Notes: generated from the letters alone by a model not told the origin. 37,450 bases of DNA from CAVOBC01 sp963693635 (GCA_963693635.1 CAVOBC010000005.1:1-37450), one strand, 5' to 3'. Numbered from the stretch's first letter, positions 17,001 to 25,088 are shown. Made by a program: numbers and translations.

Positions 17001-18117
17001 CAATGAGATGTTGCGGGGCGTTCTTGGCGTTCCGGATGCCGCGGCTGAGCCCGTGTCAGTCCATCTCGACTACCTGCGTGTGGACGCAGACGAGGAATCG
17101 CCAGATCCCATGGCGGATGTTGTGCCCCAGCAGCTTGGACCGATGGTCGTGTCGATCGACGAGTTCAGACTCGATGACGAGGATTACGGCAAGTGGTCTT
17201 TTCACTTCAGCCCGACGCGGGACGGCGGCTATGTGGACCAGTTGGAGGCAGAGGTTCGGGGACTGCTCCTGCAGGCGGACAGCCGACTTTACTGGGATCA
17301 TGCCGATGGTCGGCATAGCACGCGATACGAGGGCACTGTTGTTGCTCCTGACCTTGGTCTTGCGCTTCGGGCCTGGGGTTACGCATCGAGTATCGAAGGT
17401 GACAACTTTCAGTTTCGGCCGTTTCTCAACTGGGAAGGCTCACCGGCGATGATCGACATGAAGACAGTCGGAGGCACAATGCGGCTCGACGCGGGTGAGG
17501 GACGCTTTGTGCAGGTTGAGAGTGCAGGTGCCTTGAAGCTCCTTGGGATCTTCGACTTCAGTTCTATCGCACGCCGGTTTCGCTTTGACTTCCGTGACGT
17601 CACCAATGAAGGGTATACGTTCAGCAAGATCGAAGGCGACACACGCTTCCAGGACGGACTGATTCAGGTCGTCAATCCGATCGTAATTGAAGGCTCGGGT
17701 AGCATCTTCAAGCTGGGCGGCAACATCAATCTTATTTCCGGTGAACTTGATAATGATATGATTGTGACACTTCCGGTGAACAGGAATTTGCCGTGGTACG
17801 CTGCCTATTCGGCGATCGCGGCAGGGCCGCTCGCGGGCGTCGGCGTCATCGTTGCGCAGAGGATCTTCCAAAATCAGATCGACCAGATTAGCAGTGCAAA
17901 GTACAAGATCACTGGCTCCATCGACGCTCCGGTGATCGAGTTCGTGTCGATCTTTGATGACAACGTGCGCGAAGAACCGTCGGCTGCCGGACCCGCACCT
18001 GGCAAACTTGACGGTCTGCCGCCTGTTGATGACTTTCCCGCGTCCCCGCTTGCGGTCGAACCCTCGGGTGACCGCGCAACGACGGCAGAGATCGATGGAG
18101 GCGGCGCCGATGAGTGA
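14053..18117 (+). CDS. yhdP: YhdP-like AsmA-family phospholipid transport protein
   Basis: 1354 residues from a GTG at 14053. YhdP belongs to the bridge-like AsmA family that, with TamB and YdbH, carries phospholipids from the inner to the outer membrane. One N-terminal membrane anchor (about residues 13-40) is followed by a very long beta-rich periplasmic body with DUF3971/AsmA-like character. The conserved C-terminal part includes AGEGRFVQVESAGALKLLGI, then DFSSIARRFRFDFRDV and ITGSIDAPVIEF. The length is typical. Odd points are a 9-bp in-frame tandem repeat at residues ~799-816 and an Ala/Pro/Asp-rich tail. The last 8 bp overlap the nit gene. With the mla operon apparently deleted at 27218, this outward lipid pathway is preserved while the return pathway may be lost. 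Confidence 0.95.
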   Translation: MKRSFSILRRSLEVLFLAVLVALALYVSLGRVLLLAISAETWAGWVGAAMGAKVVVTTSEGDWLYLDPRLKLSGVCVSDCALAIDSVQLRINAIRSVIEQRPVVAEVLVDGLRLDVRRDADGEWFVVGVPRGDRSLTLGDVLDAMPHLHQVSLTNVRAHVITERAAFDVETTTSRLSTLGDERHFSGEVTIRTDTESLNFEMCGRYRGDPRSETFAADVYARLPVIAAGVLAPLSVDLPGGVTISDVKIGGELWLHAEAGAVTVLGDILLPSLQVSHRNESSTPLIDVEGLFRADLDVDGGWHVMVSHLGGMVGGEAWNLDQLQVVGSNRDDGQVIAGYLPILDLSAMTRAAITLDKSMKLLPESVREALYTVQPAGSLSGLSFRTSTTDPVAAARLTARISSGQINAYLGSPSVTNLNGVLSLSRDHGFIDIENGPFKLHLKRIFDEVWSFDQGRGRFEFQRDGDRYQLFSHAIELVDGDLTAFGQIHLNLEADPAKRSWGLMLGLRNGDLIDAERYFPAAMSPDLRDWLTRAVVDGTVAESGLLFHGSLFRKSAKIERLQEMFFAVEGGVLDYDPAWPRVGALEATIYTGNWGVETRGAVGVIYDSSVSIGEVVVPMNDEAPALWVHVDGTFEGPVNDGIRFLNETPLAGITSRVAEHWSGAGDMQGAARLEIPIGTDAAARAALTDVDLLLSDNAIEMPDFDLVIDRLDGLIRYQNESGLTSSDLTGRLFERPVSGTIATTSGDNTAIRFDVAGRVTAEALYAWTDQPILSRASGESAYEATLFVPQGEVGVAPGEGIEGVKGIEGIEGIEGDNVVGDAPDASLASPWIEVTSDLAGIELRLPHPLGVTREGSANLRYRHVFDSVQEIAVALNDDFAVTMHVDDDQLTAARAHFGPRAKPLAPGDGILITGVIDQVDYHAWEVLMEDLEAVSDPSMSSELIDALTAIELKAGILHAYGVDLEDASARVTRAGATWQIELANEMLRGVLGVPDAAAEPVSVHLDYLRVDADEESPDPMADVVPQQLGPMVVSIDEFRLDDEDYGKWSFHFSPTRDGGYVDQLEAEVRGLLLQADSRLYWDHADGRHSTRYEGTVVAPDLGLALRAWGYASSIEGDNFQFRPFLNWEGSPAMIDMKTVGGTMRLDAGEGRFVQVESAGALKLLGIFDFSSIARRFRFDFRDVTNEGYTFSKIEGDTRFQDGLIQVVNPIVIEGSGSIFKLGGNINLISGELDNDMIVTLPVNRNLPWYAAYSAIAAGPLAGVGVIVAQRIFQNQIDQISSAKYKITGSIDAPVIEFVSIFDDNVREEPSAAGPAPGKLDGLPPVDDFPASPLAVEPSGDRATTAEIDGGGADE
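16447..16500. repeat. 9-bp in-frame tandem repeat within yhdP
   Basis: Six 9-bp units, mostly GAGGGGATC, encode EGI-EGV-KGI-EGI-EGI-EGD at residues ~799-816. The period keeps the frame, so the number of units may vary without inactivating the protein. It probably forms a flexible loop. Confidence 0.85.
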
Positions 18118-18934
18118 TATCGCGCTGGTGCAGATGGTGTCCAGTTTCGACGTGGACCGAAGTCTGATGCGTTGTGAAGCGTTGCTTGCAGAGGCAGCGC
18201 GGAGCGACCCCAGGGTGGTCTTCCTGCCCGAGAATTTTGCGTCCCTTGGCCATCCTTCGCCGTCGGCCGTTGGAGCCGGGGAAGTAACCGCCGACGGCCT
18301 GATACGCTCGTTTCTGCGGGAGATGGCCCTGCGACATCGATTCTGGCTGGTTGCGGGCACCTTGCCGTGCGCGGTCCGCGGCGACGGTACGCACACCGGC
18401 GAGCGGGTTCGGGCCGCTTGCTTTGTCCTGGACGAGGACGGGCGCGAGGTCGGTCGGTACGACAAGATTCACATGTTTGATGCGGACGTCGACGACGTGC
18501 AACAGGTGTATCGGGAATCGGCGACGTTCGAGCCCGGTGATCAGATCGTTGATATCGAATCGCCGGTAGGGCGGATTGGCCTGTCGGTTTGCTACGATCT
18601 TCGCTTTCCTGAGATTTATCTGCGCCTCGCTGCGGCGGGTGCAGAACTCCTGAGTGTGCCGTCGGCATTCACGCGCGGGACGGGTGCCGCGCACTTTGAG
18701 CCTTTGCTGCGTGCACGTGCGATCGAGCATCTCGCTTTTGTCGTCGCCGCCTGTCAGGGCGGCAGCCATGACTCGGGCCGGGAAACGTGGGGTGAGAGCG
18801 CGGTGATTGGCCCGTGGGGCGAGGTGATTGCACGTTGCGGCACCGGTGAGGATGTCGTGCACGCTGACATCGACCTTGACCATCAGCGTGCCTTGAGAAA
18901 GCAGATCCCAGTGCACGCGCAGCGCCGCTTGTGA
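18110..18934 (+). CDS. carbon-nitrogen hydrolase (Nit1/NitB-like amidase)
   Basis: 274 residues from the ATG at 18110, with GGAGG at 18097-18101, overlapping the yhdP stop. The nitrilase-superfamily Glu-Lys-Cys triad is visible: Glu41 (LPENFAS), Lys119 (RYDKIHMFD) and Cys161 (LSVCYDLRFPE). The DKIHMFD and VCYDLRFPE motifs match the Nit1-type branch, whose members hydrolyse deaminated glutathione, a metabolite-repair activity. In many gammaproteobacteria this gene follows yhdP and precedes tldD; here it is followed by the converging darP and no tldD is present. The exact substrate is inferred from subfamily resemblance. Confidence 0.93.
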   Translation: MSDIALVQMVSSFDVDRSLMRCEALLAEAARSDPRVVFLPENFASLGHPSPSAVGAGEVTADGLIRSFLREMALRHRFWLVAGTLPCAVRGDGTHTGERVRAACFVLDEDGREVGRYDKIHMFDADVDDVQQVYRESATFEPGDQIVDIESPVGRIGLSVCYDLRFPEIYLRLAAAGAELLSVPSAFTRGTGAAHFEPLLRARAIEHLAFVVAACQGGSHDSGRETWGESAVIGPWGEVIARCGTGEDVVHADIDLDHQRALRKQIPVHAQRRL

Positions 18935-19020
18935 CACATCGGTAGCGCGCACTGCACGGGGCGCGATAGGTGGTGGTGGCCCTCTCTGCTTTTTGCGAGG
19001 GTGGGTGAGGATGGGCGGTA

Positions 19021-19521
19021 TCAGGCCTCCGATGACTCTTTCAGGAACTGAAAGATGCGCCGGAATGCGGATCGGTCTTCTTCCTCGCGGCGGGCCTGTC
19101 TGACCATGGTGCGGAGTTGTTGAACGTCGAGGTCGGGAATCTCGCGCCGAATCTCGTCAATGATCGCGGATTCGTCGATGAGCAATTGATCACGCCAGCG
19201 CTCGAGACGATGGAACTGTTGTTGGTGTGAGGTGCTCGCGGAGTCGTAGCGATCCAGCAACTGTCGTGCACGGGTGCCCTCGTCCTCTCGCAAGAGCTTG
19301 CCGATGTACTGTATCTGGCGTTTGCGCGCGCTGCCGCGATGAATACGGCCAGCCTGCCGGACAGCTTCGGCAACTTCATCTGGCATTTCGGACAGGTAGT
19401 GCGCGGGGAGTTCGACCAGTCGTGTGCCAATCGCTTTGAGTTCGTCAAGTTCGCGCTTTACCTGGGACTTGCTCTTGGCCCCGGGCGATGAATCGTCGTC
19501 CGGCTGGATGTCTTTTTTCAC
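19021..19521 (-). CDS. darP: DarP (YjgA, DUF615) ribosome-associated factor
   Basis: 166 residues. DarP/YjgA associates with late 50S precursors and promotes peptidyl transferase centre maturation. Family features include KSKSQVKRELDELKAIGTRL near the N-terminus, ARKRQIQYIGKLLRE in the middle and an Arg/Glu-rich helical C-terminus ending FRRIFQFLKE. The ATG at 19521 overlaps the ptsO stop (ATGA), suggesting translational coupling. It is the last gene of the leftward cluster and is convergent with the nit gene. Confidence 0.95.
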   Translation of the reverse strand: MKKDIQPDDDSSPGAKSKSQVKRELDELKAIGTRLVELPAHYLSEMPDEVAEAVRQAGRIHRGSARKRQIQYIGKLLREDEGTRARQLLDRYDSASTSHQQQFHRLERWRDQLLIDESAIIDEIRREIPDLDVQQLRTMVRQARREEEDRSAFRRIFQFLKESSEA

Positions 19522-19787
19522 TCCGATTCGCCGAATCGATCTGTAATGAGCTCAATCATTGCGGACATCGCTTCGCGTTCGTCCTCGCCGTCGGCCTGGA
19601 TGGACAAGTGGCAGCCTTCGGTTGCCTCCAGCATCATTACGGACAGTACGCTCTTGCCGTTGGCAGTTTGTGCGTCGCGCACGACGGTGATTTCAGCCGC
19701 GAACTGCTGTGCAACGCGGACAAGTTTCGACGCCGCACGGGCATGGAGCCCGAGCCGATTCGAAACAAGTGCCTTCTCGATGATCAT
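19518..19787 (-). CDS. ptsO: HPr-like phosphocarrier of the nitrogen PTS (NPr)
   Basis: 89 residues. NPr passes phosphate from EI(Ntr) to EIIA(Ntr) (PtsN). The phosphorylatable His15 lies in RLGLHARAA, and Ser46 is in NGKSVLSVMMLEAT as in HPr proteins. Its position downstream of rapZ and ptsN supports the nitrogen-PTS assignment rather than sugar transport. A 129-bp spacer without a gene separates it from rapZ; the mannose-type EIIA gene found there in some relatives is absent. Confidence 0.95.
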   Translation of the reverse strand: MIIEKALVSNRLGLHARAASKLVRVAQQFAAEITVVRDAQTANGKSVLSVMMLEATEGCHLSIQADGEDEREAMSAMIELITDRFGESE

Positions 19788-19916
19788 TGAATCGCCTGCG
19801 TATCTTGCGCGTGTGACGTTGTTTGTGACGGTATGGATTTTCGTGACGGGGTGGGTTCGTGTCGCAATGGGCGGCTGAGCGCAGTTTAACGCTGGAACGC
19901 CATCGAACCCGGGGGA

Positions 19917-20783
19917 TCAGTCAACCTGGATCTTGTCGAGTTCTCGGTGGCGTATCTGCACGTTCTCCCAGTCCTCCCGGAACTGGGAGAACAGCTTGTT
20001 GCACATGTAGACGCTTCGATGTTGGCCGCCAGTGCAGCCGATGGCGACCGTCATATAACTGCGAGAACTTGCTTCAAAGCGCGGCAGCCAGCTGTGGAGG
20101 AAACCGCTGATCTCTTCGTGCATCTTGGTGAAGTCCTCCTCGGAATTGAGGAACTCTTGCACCGGTTTGTCGAGTCCTGTCAGTGACCGCAGATTGAGTT
20201 TCCAATGTGGATTTGGCAGGCACCGCACATCGAAGACAAAATCGGCGTCTATGGGGACCCCTTTTTTGTATGCGAAGGACTCGAACATGAGCGCGAATGC
20301 GCTGCTGCTGCCTGCAACGCGTTCGCGGATGAGGTCCCGCAGTTGGTGGATTGTGAGTGATGTGGTGTCGATGGTGAGATCGGCGCGATTCGAGATCGGT
20401 ACGAGCAGTTTGGCCTCCAGATCCAGCGCTTCACGCAGGTCCCGATGCTCGTCCGTCAGGGGGTGCTTGCGGCGCGTTTCACTAAAGCGCTGGAACAGGG
20501 TCGCGCTGAGGGAGTCGAGGTACAGGATCTGCTTGGTGACGCCCTGGCTGTCGATCTTGTCCATGATGTCGCTGAAGTTCGAAAGGTCTGCCGGGATATT
20601 GCGGGCGTCGATGCTAACCGCGGCTTTAAGGACGGTGTCGCCCTCCGACAGCCGATCGATCAAGGGCGGCAGAAGGGTAACCGGCAGGTTATCAATGCAG
20701 TAGTGTCCCATGTCTTCGAGGACGTGCAGTGCTGTGCTCTTGCCCGATCCGGACCTGCCACTGACAACGATGAGGGAAATCAC
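19917..20783 (-). CDS. rapZ: RNase adapter protein RapZ
   Basis: 288 residues. RapZ binds nucleotide and, in enterobacteria, binds GlcN6P and guides the decay of the GlmZ sRNA; in other species it has a broader envelope-control role. The Walker A motif is GRSGSGKS (Lys15). The body shows DNLPVTLLPPLID and VDVR-like FVFDVRCLPNPHW. The C-terminal RNA/metabolite domain has AIGCTGGQHRSVYMCNKL. It starts 8 bp after ptsN. Whether this organism has GlmY/GlmZ cannot be seen here. Confidence 0.97.
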   Translation of the reverse strand: MISLIVVSGRSGSGKSTALHVLEDMGHYCIDNLPVTLLPPLIDRLSEGDTVLKAAVSIDARNIPADLSNFSDIMDKIDSQGVTKQILYLDSLSATLFQRFSETRRKHPLTDEHRDLREALDLEAKLLVPISNRADLTIDTTSLTIHQLRDLIRERVAGSSSAFALMFESFAYKKGVPIDADFVFDVRCLPNPHWKLNLRSLTGLDKPVQEFLNSEEDFTKMHEEISGFLHSWLPRFEASSRSYMTVAIGCTGGQHRSVYMCNKLFSQFREDWENVQIRHRELDKIQVD

Positions 20784-20791
20784 GAGGGGGT

Positions 20792-21268
20792 TCAGGCCGT
20801 CGCGCTGGTCTTGGACTCGGGGTCGCGCATGGCCGAAACGTAAAGCGCTTCATTCGATTCGGCGGCAAGCAGCGACTCGACGTAGCTTGGGTTCTCAAGC
20901 CGAGCCGCGAGCATGCCGAGCGTACGCACGTGCTCATCAGGATTGGACTCGGGCACCAGTAGCACGAAGAGCAGTTCAACCGGTAGACGATCAACCGCAT
21001 CGAAGTCGATAGGCTGGACCGTCCGAAACAGACCGGCCAATGTCTGCGAACACTTGCTGAGTCTGCAGTGGGGGATTGCAATGCCGTTGCCGAGTGCGGT
21101 CGAGCCGAGCCGCTCGCGGGCGATTAGCGCGTCGAACAGCTCGGTTGGTGTGAGCCCGGGGACAGCGGTTGACATGGTCTCGGCGATCAATTGCAGCGCG
21201 CGCTTTCTGCTCGTCGCGATGAAATCGATCAACGTTCTGTCCCGGGTCAGGATCGACTTAAGATTCAT
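20792..21268 (-). CDS. ptsN: nitrogen PTS EIIA component
   Basis: 158 residues with the EIIA(Ntr) fold. The phosphorylated histidine is His67 in NGIAIPHCRLSKC, preceded by RERLGSTALG. PtsN regulates potassium transport and nitrogen or phosphate signalling according to its phosphorylation state, which is set through PtsO. It lies 56 bp after hpf and 8 bp before rapZ. Confidence 0.97.
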   Translation of the reverse strand: MNLKSILTRDRTLIDFIATSRKRALQLIAETMSTAVPGLTPTELFDALIARERLGSTALGNGIAIPHCRLSKCSQTLAGLFRTVQPIDFDAVDRLPVELLFVLLVPESNPDEHVRTLGMLAARLENPSYVESLLAAESNEALYVSAMRDPESKTSATA

Positions 21269-21324
21269 AGCTGGTGCACGCTCCGCGCCTCGTTTACCGC
21301 GTTACCAGCGAGAATTATAGGGTA

Positions 21325-21627
21325 TCAGGCCCGCCTGTGCTTCCGGTCTTTCATCTTTTCCTTGTGTCTTATGAGCTGTCTGTCCAGTTTGTCGGCGAGC
21401 AGATCAATTGACGCGTAGAGATCTTCCGACTCGGCATCGGCAAACACCTCACCGCCCGATACTCTGATTGTGGATTCTGCTTTTTGCCGTTGTTTGTTGA
21501 CACTGAGGATGACGCCCACATCTGTGATCCGGGCGAAGTGCCGCTCGAGTCGGTCAAGCTTGCTGACAACGTAATTGCGGATGGCGGAAGTGACTTCGAC
21601 GTGATGACCACTGATATTAATTTGCAT
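21325..21627 (-). CDS. hpf: short ribosome hibernation promoting factor
   Basis: 100 residues from the ATG at 21627, which has a good ribosome binding site (GGGAGAG); longer in-frame starts up to 21720 read as non-coding. HPF binds the decoding site of resting 70S ribosomes and, in its short form, supports 100S dimers with RMF. The sequence MQINISGHHVEVTSAIRNYV and the basic tail (HKEKMKDRKHRR) are typical of the short type. The 576-bp gap to rpoN suggests its own promoter and leader. Confidence 0.96.
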   Translation of the reverse strand: MQINISGHHVEVTSAIRNYVVSKLDRLERHFARITDVGVILSVNKQRQKAESTIRVSGGEVFADAESEDLYASIDLLADKLDRQLIRHKEKMKDRKHRRA

Positions 21628-21700
21628 AGACGACTCTCCCATCGCATGAATGTAGGCGACTGCCCGGCGATCTGGCCACCCAGCGACAAATTTCGTCTGC

Positions 21701-21794
21701 GAAAGCGTCTTTGCTGACACGACTGTTGTCCCATGACACTGTGATCCGTCATCAGATCACAGTGTCATCAACGCTTTCACCAATTGACGCTTTC
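21701..21794 (-). promoter_or_regulatory. structured hpf leader with alternative pairings
   Basis: In the presumed hpf transcript the order is: repeat GAAAGCGTC (21794-21786), repeat GAAAGCGTT (21778-21770), a hairpin with perfect 14-bp arms ATGACACTGTGATC/GATCACAGTGTCAT and an 8-nt loop (21768-21733), then GACGCTTTC (21709-21701). The last segment is fully complementary to the first repeat over 9 bp and to the second over 8 bp, so the two pairings exclude each other. The hairpin could instead be a DNA operator; TGACA/TGTCA occurs repeatedly between 21733 and 21828. The complementarities are seen, the regulatory role is inferred. Confidence 0.5.
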
Positions 21795-21824
21795 ATCAAA
21801 CGACGTGTCAAAAGATGACAGATG

Positions 21825-21884
21825 TCATGTGCTAAAGACGGGTGCCAACGACCACAGGCGGATTTGTCGTTGCAGGCCCGACAT
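21825..21884 (-). CDS. candidate 19-residue leader peptide upstream of hpf
   Basis: An ATG at 21884 follows AAGGAGG with a good spacing, one of the strongest ribosome binding sites in the window. The frame encodes MSGLQRQIRLWSLAPVFST and stops at 21827-21825, inside a small ATGACA/TGTCAT dyad (21815-21828). There is no run of one amino acid as in classical attenuators. It is either a regulatory uORF of hpf or a free-standing micro-protein; expression is unproven. Confidence 0.4.
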   Translation of the reverse strand: MSGLQRQIRLWSLAPVFST

Positions 21885-22103
21885 TGCCACCCTCCTTTTT
21901 GTCTCTCCCTCCTCTTGCTTTAATTGATCTGTGCGGAAGCTGTGAAGGCGTGCCAGACGCTCGATTTTCGGGCCCCAGTACCCAGCGTAAGTATCCGGCG
22001 GATTCCGCATTTGCAGATGTTCGACGGCGGCGAGTGGCGTTGATCGAACCACGGCGTTTCGGGTGTTGTCTTGTAACGAAACCCGAACCGGACGCATTGT
22101 TCG

Positions 22104-22131
22104 ATCATAGTCCAAGTCAGCGTTTTTTCAA
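22104..22131 (-). promoter_or_regulatory. sigma70-type promoter for the hpf transcript
   Basis: On the minus strand TTGAAA (22131-22126) and TATGAT (22109-22104) are separated by 16 bp. Transcription from here would give a leader of roughly 470 nt before the hpf ATG. Confidence 0.5.
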
Positions 22132-22203
22132 TATGATCGGGAGCAATTTCGGGGCGAAATGTCGCTCTGCGCTGATCGCCTGCAGCGGCGCTGCGGGCCG
22201 GCC

Positions 22204-23808
22204 TCAAACGAGCTGCTTGCGCTCGTTCGACGGCGGAATCATCAGGGATTCCCGATACTTGGCGATCGTGCGGCGGGCCACTTTGATGTCCTGGTCACTG
22301 AGTAATTTGGCCATCTTGCTGTCGGACAGTGGCTTGCGGGGGTTTTCCTCGGCGACCAGTTCCTTGATCAGGGCCCTGATTGCCGTCGAGCTGACTTCGC
22401 CGCCTGCGTGGGTGCTGACGTGGCTCGAGAAAAAGTACTTGAGCTCGAACACACCGGTTGGCGTGCGCATGTACTTTTGATTGGTCACACGGCTGATGGT
22501 CGACTCGTGCAGACCGACCGCCTGGGCGACATCGTGCAGCACGAGCGGCTTCATCGCCTGCTCGCCGTAATCCAGAAATCCGCGCTGGTACTCAACGATC
22601 TGGCGCGACACACGGAGAAGTGTGTCATTGCGTTGTTGCAGGCTCTTGATGAACCACTTGGCTTCCTGCAAATGATTGTTGAGATAGGTCTTGTCGGCCC
22701 GGTTGGCTGACTTTCGCGCGATGGTCGCGTAGTCCGAGTTGATGCGGATTCGCGGGGCTGATTTCGGGTTTAGTTCCACCAGCCAACGGTCGTTTTGCCG
22801 TGTCACGATGACGTCGGGGTCGACGTACTCCGTGTTGCTGGGTGCGATGTCTGAGCCCGGATAGGGGTTCAGGGTCTGGATCAGCGTGATGACGTTCTTG
22901 AGGTCATCTTCTTTCAACCGCACCTTGCGCAGCAATTGGGCGAAGTCGCGGCTTGCGAGCGCTGCGAGGTGCTGTTCGACCACCGCGATGGCGTCATCCC
23001 GAAAAGGCTCGTCTGCCGGCAACAGCGCCAGTTGAATCAGGAGACATTCGCGCAGGTCACGCGCCGCGATGCCGATGGGGTCGAGATGCTGCACGAGATG
23101 AAGGACGGCTTCAGCTTCCTCGATTCCCACTTCGAACTCGACCGGTATGCCGGGAAGAATCTCCTCGAGCGAACCCTTGAATCGTCCGTTTGCGTCCAGA
23201 CCATCGAGAATCGACCAGACGAGAATCTGGTCGGCGTCTGAAATGTTGAGCAGATGTGCTTGCTCAAGCAAGTGTGACTGGATCGAGATGTCCGCCGTGT
23301 TGCGGGTCTCGAGGTAATCTTGGTTGCTCTCGTCGTCACCGCCGTATTGGGTGATCGGAGCTTCCCAGATATCTTCCCAGGCAGAATCAACCGGCAGTTC
23401 ATCAGCAATCGATCCGCTTGCGAGTTCCTCGCTGGTGTCGGGAACCAGATCGCCGTCAACTTCGGGATCGACGATCGGGTCCGGTGCGTCGATCTCGCCG
23501 ATTCGCTCGACGTTGTCCGCACCCTCTGCATCGGAAATATCCTCTGCATCGGCGGTGCCCTCGGGCGCCGGATCATCGAGCGGTGTGCCTTCGATCGTCT
23601 GGTCGGGGGTATTAAGCGATGTTACATCGTCGCCGCGGGCATCTTCTTCGGCCGCTTCCTCCAGCATCAGATTGGAATCAAGCGCTTCTTGAATTTCCTG
23701 CTCGAGGTCAGTGGTTGAAAGCTGCAACAGCTTAATGGCTTGCTGCAGCTGCGGTGTCATCCGCAGCTGCTGGCTGAGCCGCAACGCTAAAGCAGGTTTC
23801 ATTGCCAT
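22204..23808 (-). CDS. rpoN: RNA polymerase sigma-54 factor
   Basis: About 534 residues if started at the ATG at 23808; an ATG two codons later (23802) also fits. RpoN directs polymerase to -24/-12 promoters that need an activator ATPase. The N-terminal activator-interaction region has LRLSQQLRMTPQLQQAIKLLQ. A long acidic region II (Asp/Glu-rich, about residues 50-130) follows, then the core-binding domain. The C-terminal DNA-binding part has a helix-turn-helix (VGLHESTISRVTNQKYM) and the RpoN box ARRTIAKYRESL. It follows lptB by 52 bp. No ribosome binding site is obvious. Confidence 0.97.
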   Translation of the reverse strand: MAMKPALALRLSQQLRMTPQLQQAIKLLQLSTTDLEQEIQEALDSNLMLEEAAEEDARGDDVTSLNTPDQTIEGTPLDDPAPEGTADAEDISDAEGADNVERIGEIDAPDPIVDPEVDGDLVPDTSEELASGSIADELPVDSAWEDIWEAPITQYGGDDESNQDYLETRNTADISIQSHLLEQAHLLNISDADQILVWSILDGLDANGRFKGSLEEILPGIPVEFEVGIEEAEAVLHLVQHLDPIGIAARDLRECLLIQLALLPADEPFRDDAIAVVEQHLAALASRDFAQLLRKVRLKEDDLKNVITLIQTLNPYPGSDIAPSNTEYVDPDVIVTRQNDRWLVELNPKSAPRIRINSDYATIARKSANRADKTYLNNHLQEAKWFIKSLQQRNDTLLRVSRQIVEYQRGFLDYGEQAMKPLVLHDVAQAVGLHESTISRVTNQKYMRTPTGVFELKYFFSSHVSTHAGGEVSSTAIRALIKELVAEENPRKPLSDSKMAKLLSDQDIKVARRTIAKYRESLMIPPSNERKQLV

Positions 23809-23860
23809 GGGGTAATGGTACACGGGTTAGGGGGCAAGAGAATCGCCCGGTTCCGACCGG

Positions 23861-24586
23861 TTACATCCGAAAGTCATCGCCGAGGTATACCCGTCGCACG
23901 TGCTCGTTTGAGAGGATTGCTTCGGCGTCGCCTTCGGCAATTATGGTGCCTTCGTTGACGATGTAAGCCGTATCACAGATGTCGAGGGTCTCTCTGACAT
24001 TGTGGTCGGTTATGAGGACCCCAATGCCCTTCTCTGACAACTGCGTGATAATTGTTTTGATGTCGCTGACTGAAATGGGATCGACCCCTGCGAACGGTTC
24101 GTCGAGAAGGATGAATGCTGGTTCGGTCGCGAGCGCGCGAGCGATTTCGACCCGCCGGCGCTCGCCCCCGGACAGGCTGATGCCCAGATTGTCACTGATG
24201 TGATTGATGTGGAATTCGGCCATAAGCTGGGAAAGGCGCTCCATCCGGGCTGTTTTGCTCAACTCTTTGCGTGTTTCCAGGATGGCAAGGATGTTGTCGC
24301 GAACTGACAGCTTGCGGAAGACCGATGCCTCCTGGGGCAGATAGCCGATGCCCTGGCGTGCGCGCAGGTGCATTGCGAGTGGGGTGATGTCGATGTCGTC
24401 GAAAAAGATCGCGCCATCATCTCGCGGGATGGAGCCGACGATCATGTAAAAGCATGTGGTCTTGCCGGCACCATTGGGTCCGAGCAGACCGACGACCTGC
24501 CCACTCTTGATCGACAGCGAAACCTGCCTGACAACCGGATGGCCCCGGTAACTTTTGGCCAGGTTTTGGGCGCGCAGGACGTGCAC
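23861..24586 (-). CDS. lptB: LPS export ATPase LptB
   Basis: 241 residues from a GTG at 24586, one base after the lptA stop. LptB powers extraction of lipopolysaccharide from the inner membrane with LptFG. ABC motifs: Walker A GPNGAGKTT (Lys42), Q-loop YLPQEASVFRKL, signature LSGGERRR (~138-145), Walker B FILLDEPFAGVDP (Glu163) and switch His195 in ITDHNVRETL. The C-terminal extension is of LptB type. Confidence 0.98.
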   Translation of the reverse strand: MHVLRAQNLAKSYRGHPVVRQVSLSIKSGQVVGLLGPNGAGKTTCFYMIVGSIPRDDGAIFFDDIDITPLAMHLRARQGIGYLPQEASVFRKLSVRDNILAILETRKELSKTARMERLSQLMAEFHINHISDNLGISLSGGERRRVEIARALATEPAFILLDEPFAGVDPISVSDIKTIITQLSEKGIGVLITDHNVRETLDICDTAYIVNEGTIIAEGDAEAILSNEHVRRVYLGDDFRM

Positions 24587-24587
24587 T

Positions 24588-25088
24588 TCAGGGCTTAGCG
24601 CGGGGCTGAATCGAAATGTGCACAGATTGGTCGTCGCCGCGACTGAGGTTCACAACTCCCTGTTGGATGTCATAGAACAGCAACTGGCCCTGGAAACTGT
24701 CTCGTTGTCGCTCAAGTCTGGCGTTGCCGGTCAGATGAAGGCGCTGCTCCTGAACCAGGTACGAGATCTTGTCTGCGTTGGCTTTGACAAGTTGCTTGTC
24801 GTCCGGTTGCTGCTCGTAGTGCGCCTTGCGGGCTGAACCGGCATCCGCTGAGGCAATGATCTGCACCACGTCGTTGCCGCTCGTGATGATCTTGACGCGA
24901 TCGGCAGCAATGTGAAGTGTGCCTTGATCGATGGTCACGTTGCCGGTGTAGATCGAGACCTGATCCTGTTGGTTGACCATCGCGTAGTCGGCCTTGACGT
25001 CGATCGGCTGGTCCTTGTCCGTTGTCAGAGCGTGCGCGAAACTGGCGCAACAGCAGGCGAGGAGGGCGATCAAACAACGAACAGTCAT
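24588..25088 (-). CDS. lptA: LPS transport periplasmic protein LptA
   Basis: 166 residues from the ATG at 25088. LptA forms the periplasmic beta-jellyroll bridge between LptC and LptD. Residues 1-20 are a signal peptide (RCLIALLACCCASFAHA), followed by the OstA/LptA fold with QPIDVKADYAMVNQ, VSIYTGNVTIDQGTLHI and LHLTGNARLERQRD. The upstream spacing to lptC is 189 bp, unusually large for this operon, because palindromic repeat A2 lies between them. Confidence 0.95.
   Translation of the reverse strand: MTVRCLIALLACCCASFAHALTTDKDQPIDVKADYAMVNQQDQVSIYTGNVTIDQGTLHIAADRVKIITSGNDVVQIIASADAGSARKAHYEQQPDDKQLVKANADKISYLVQEQRLHLTGNARLERQRDSFQGQLLFYDIQQGVVNLSRGDDQSVHISIQPRAKP

Noticed and set aside
17440..18952. 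Long minus-strand frames of about 260-347 codons over the end of yhdP and nit
   Set aside because: They lie opposite well-recognised genes, are rich in Arg, Pro and Ser as antisense GC-rich frames are, and show no domain.
18935..19020. Terminator between the convergent nit and darP genes
   Set aside because: Only a 5-bp CCCTC/GAGGG stem with a long T-containing loop was seen; not convincing.
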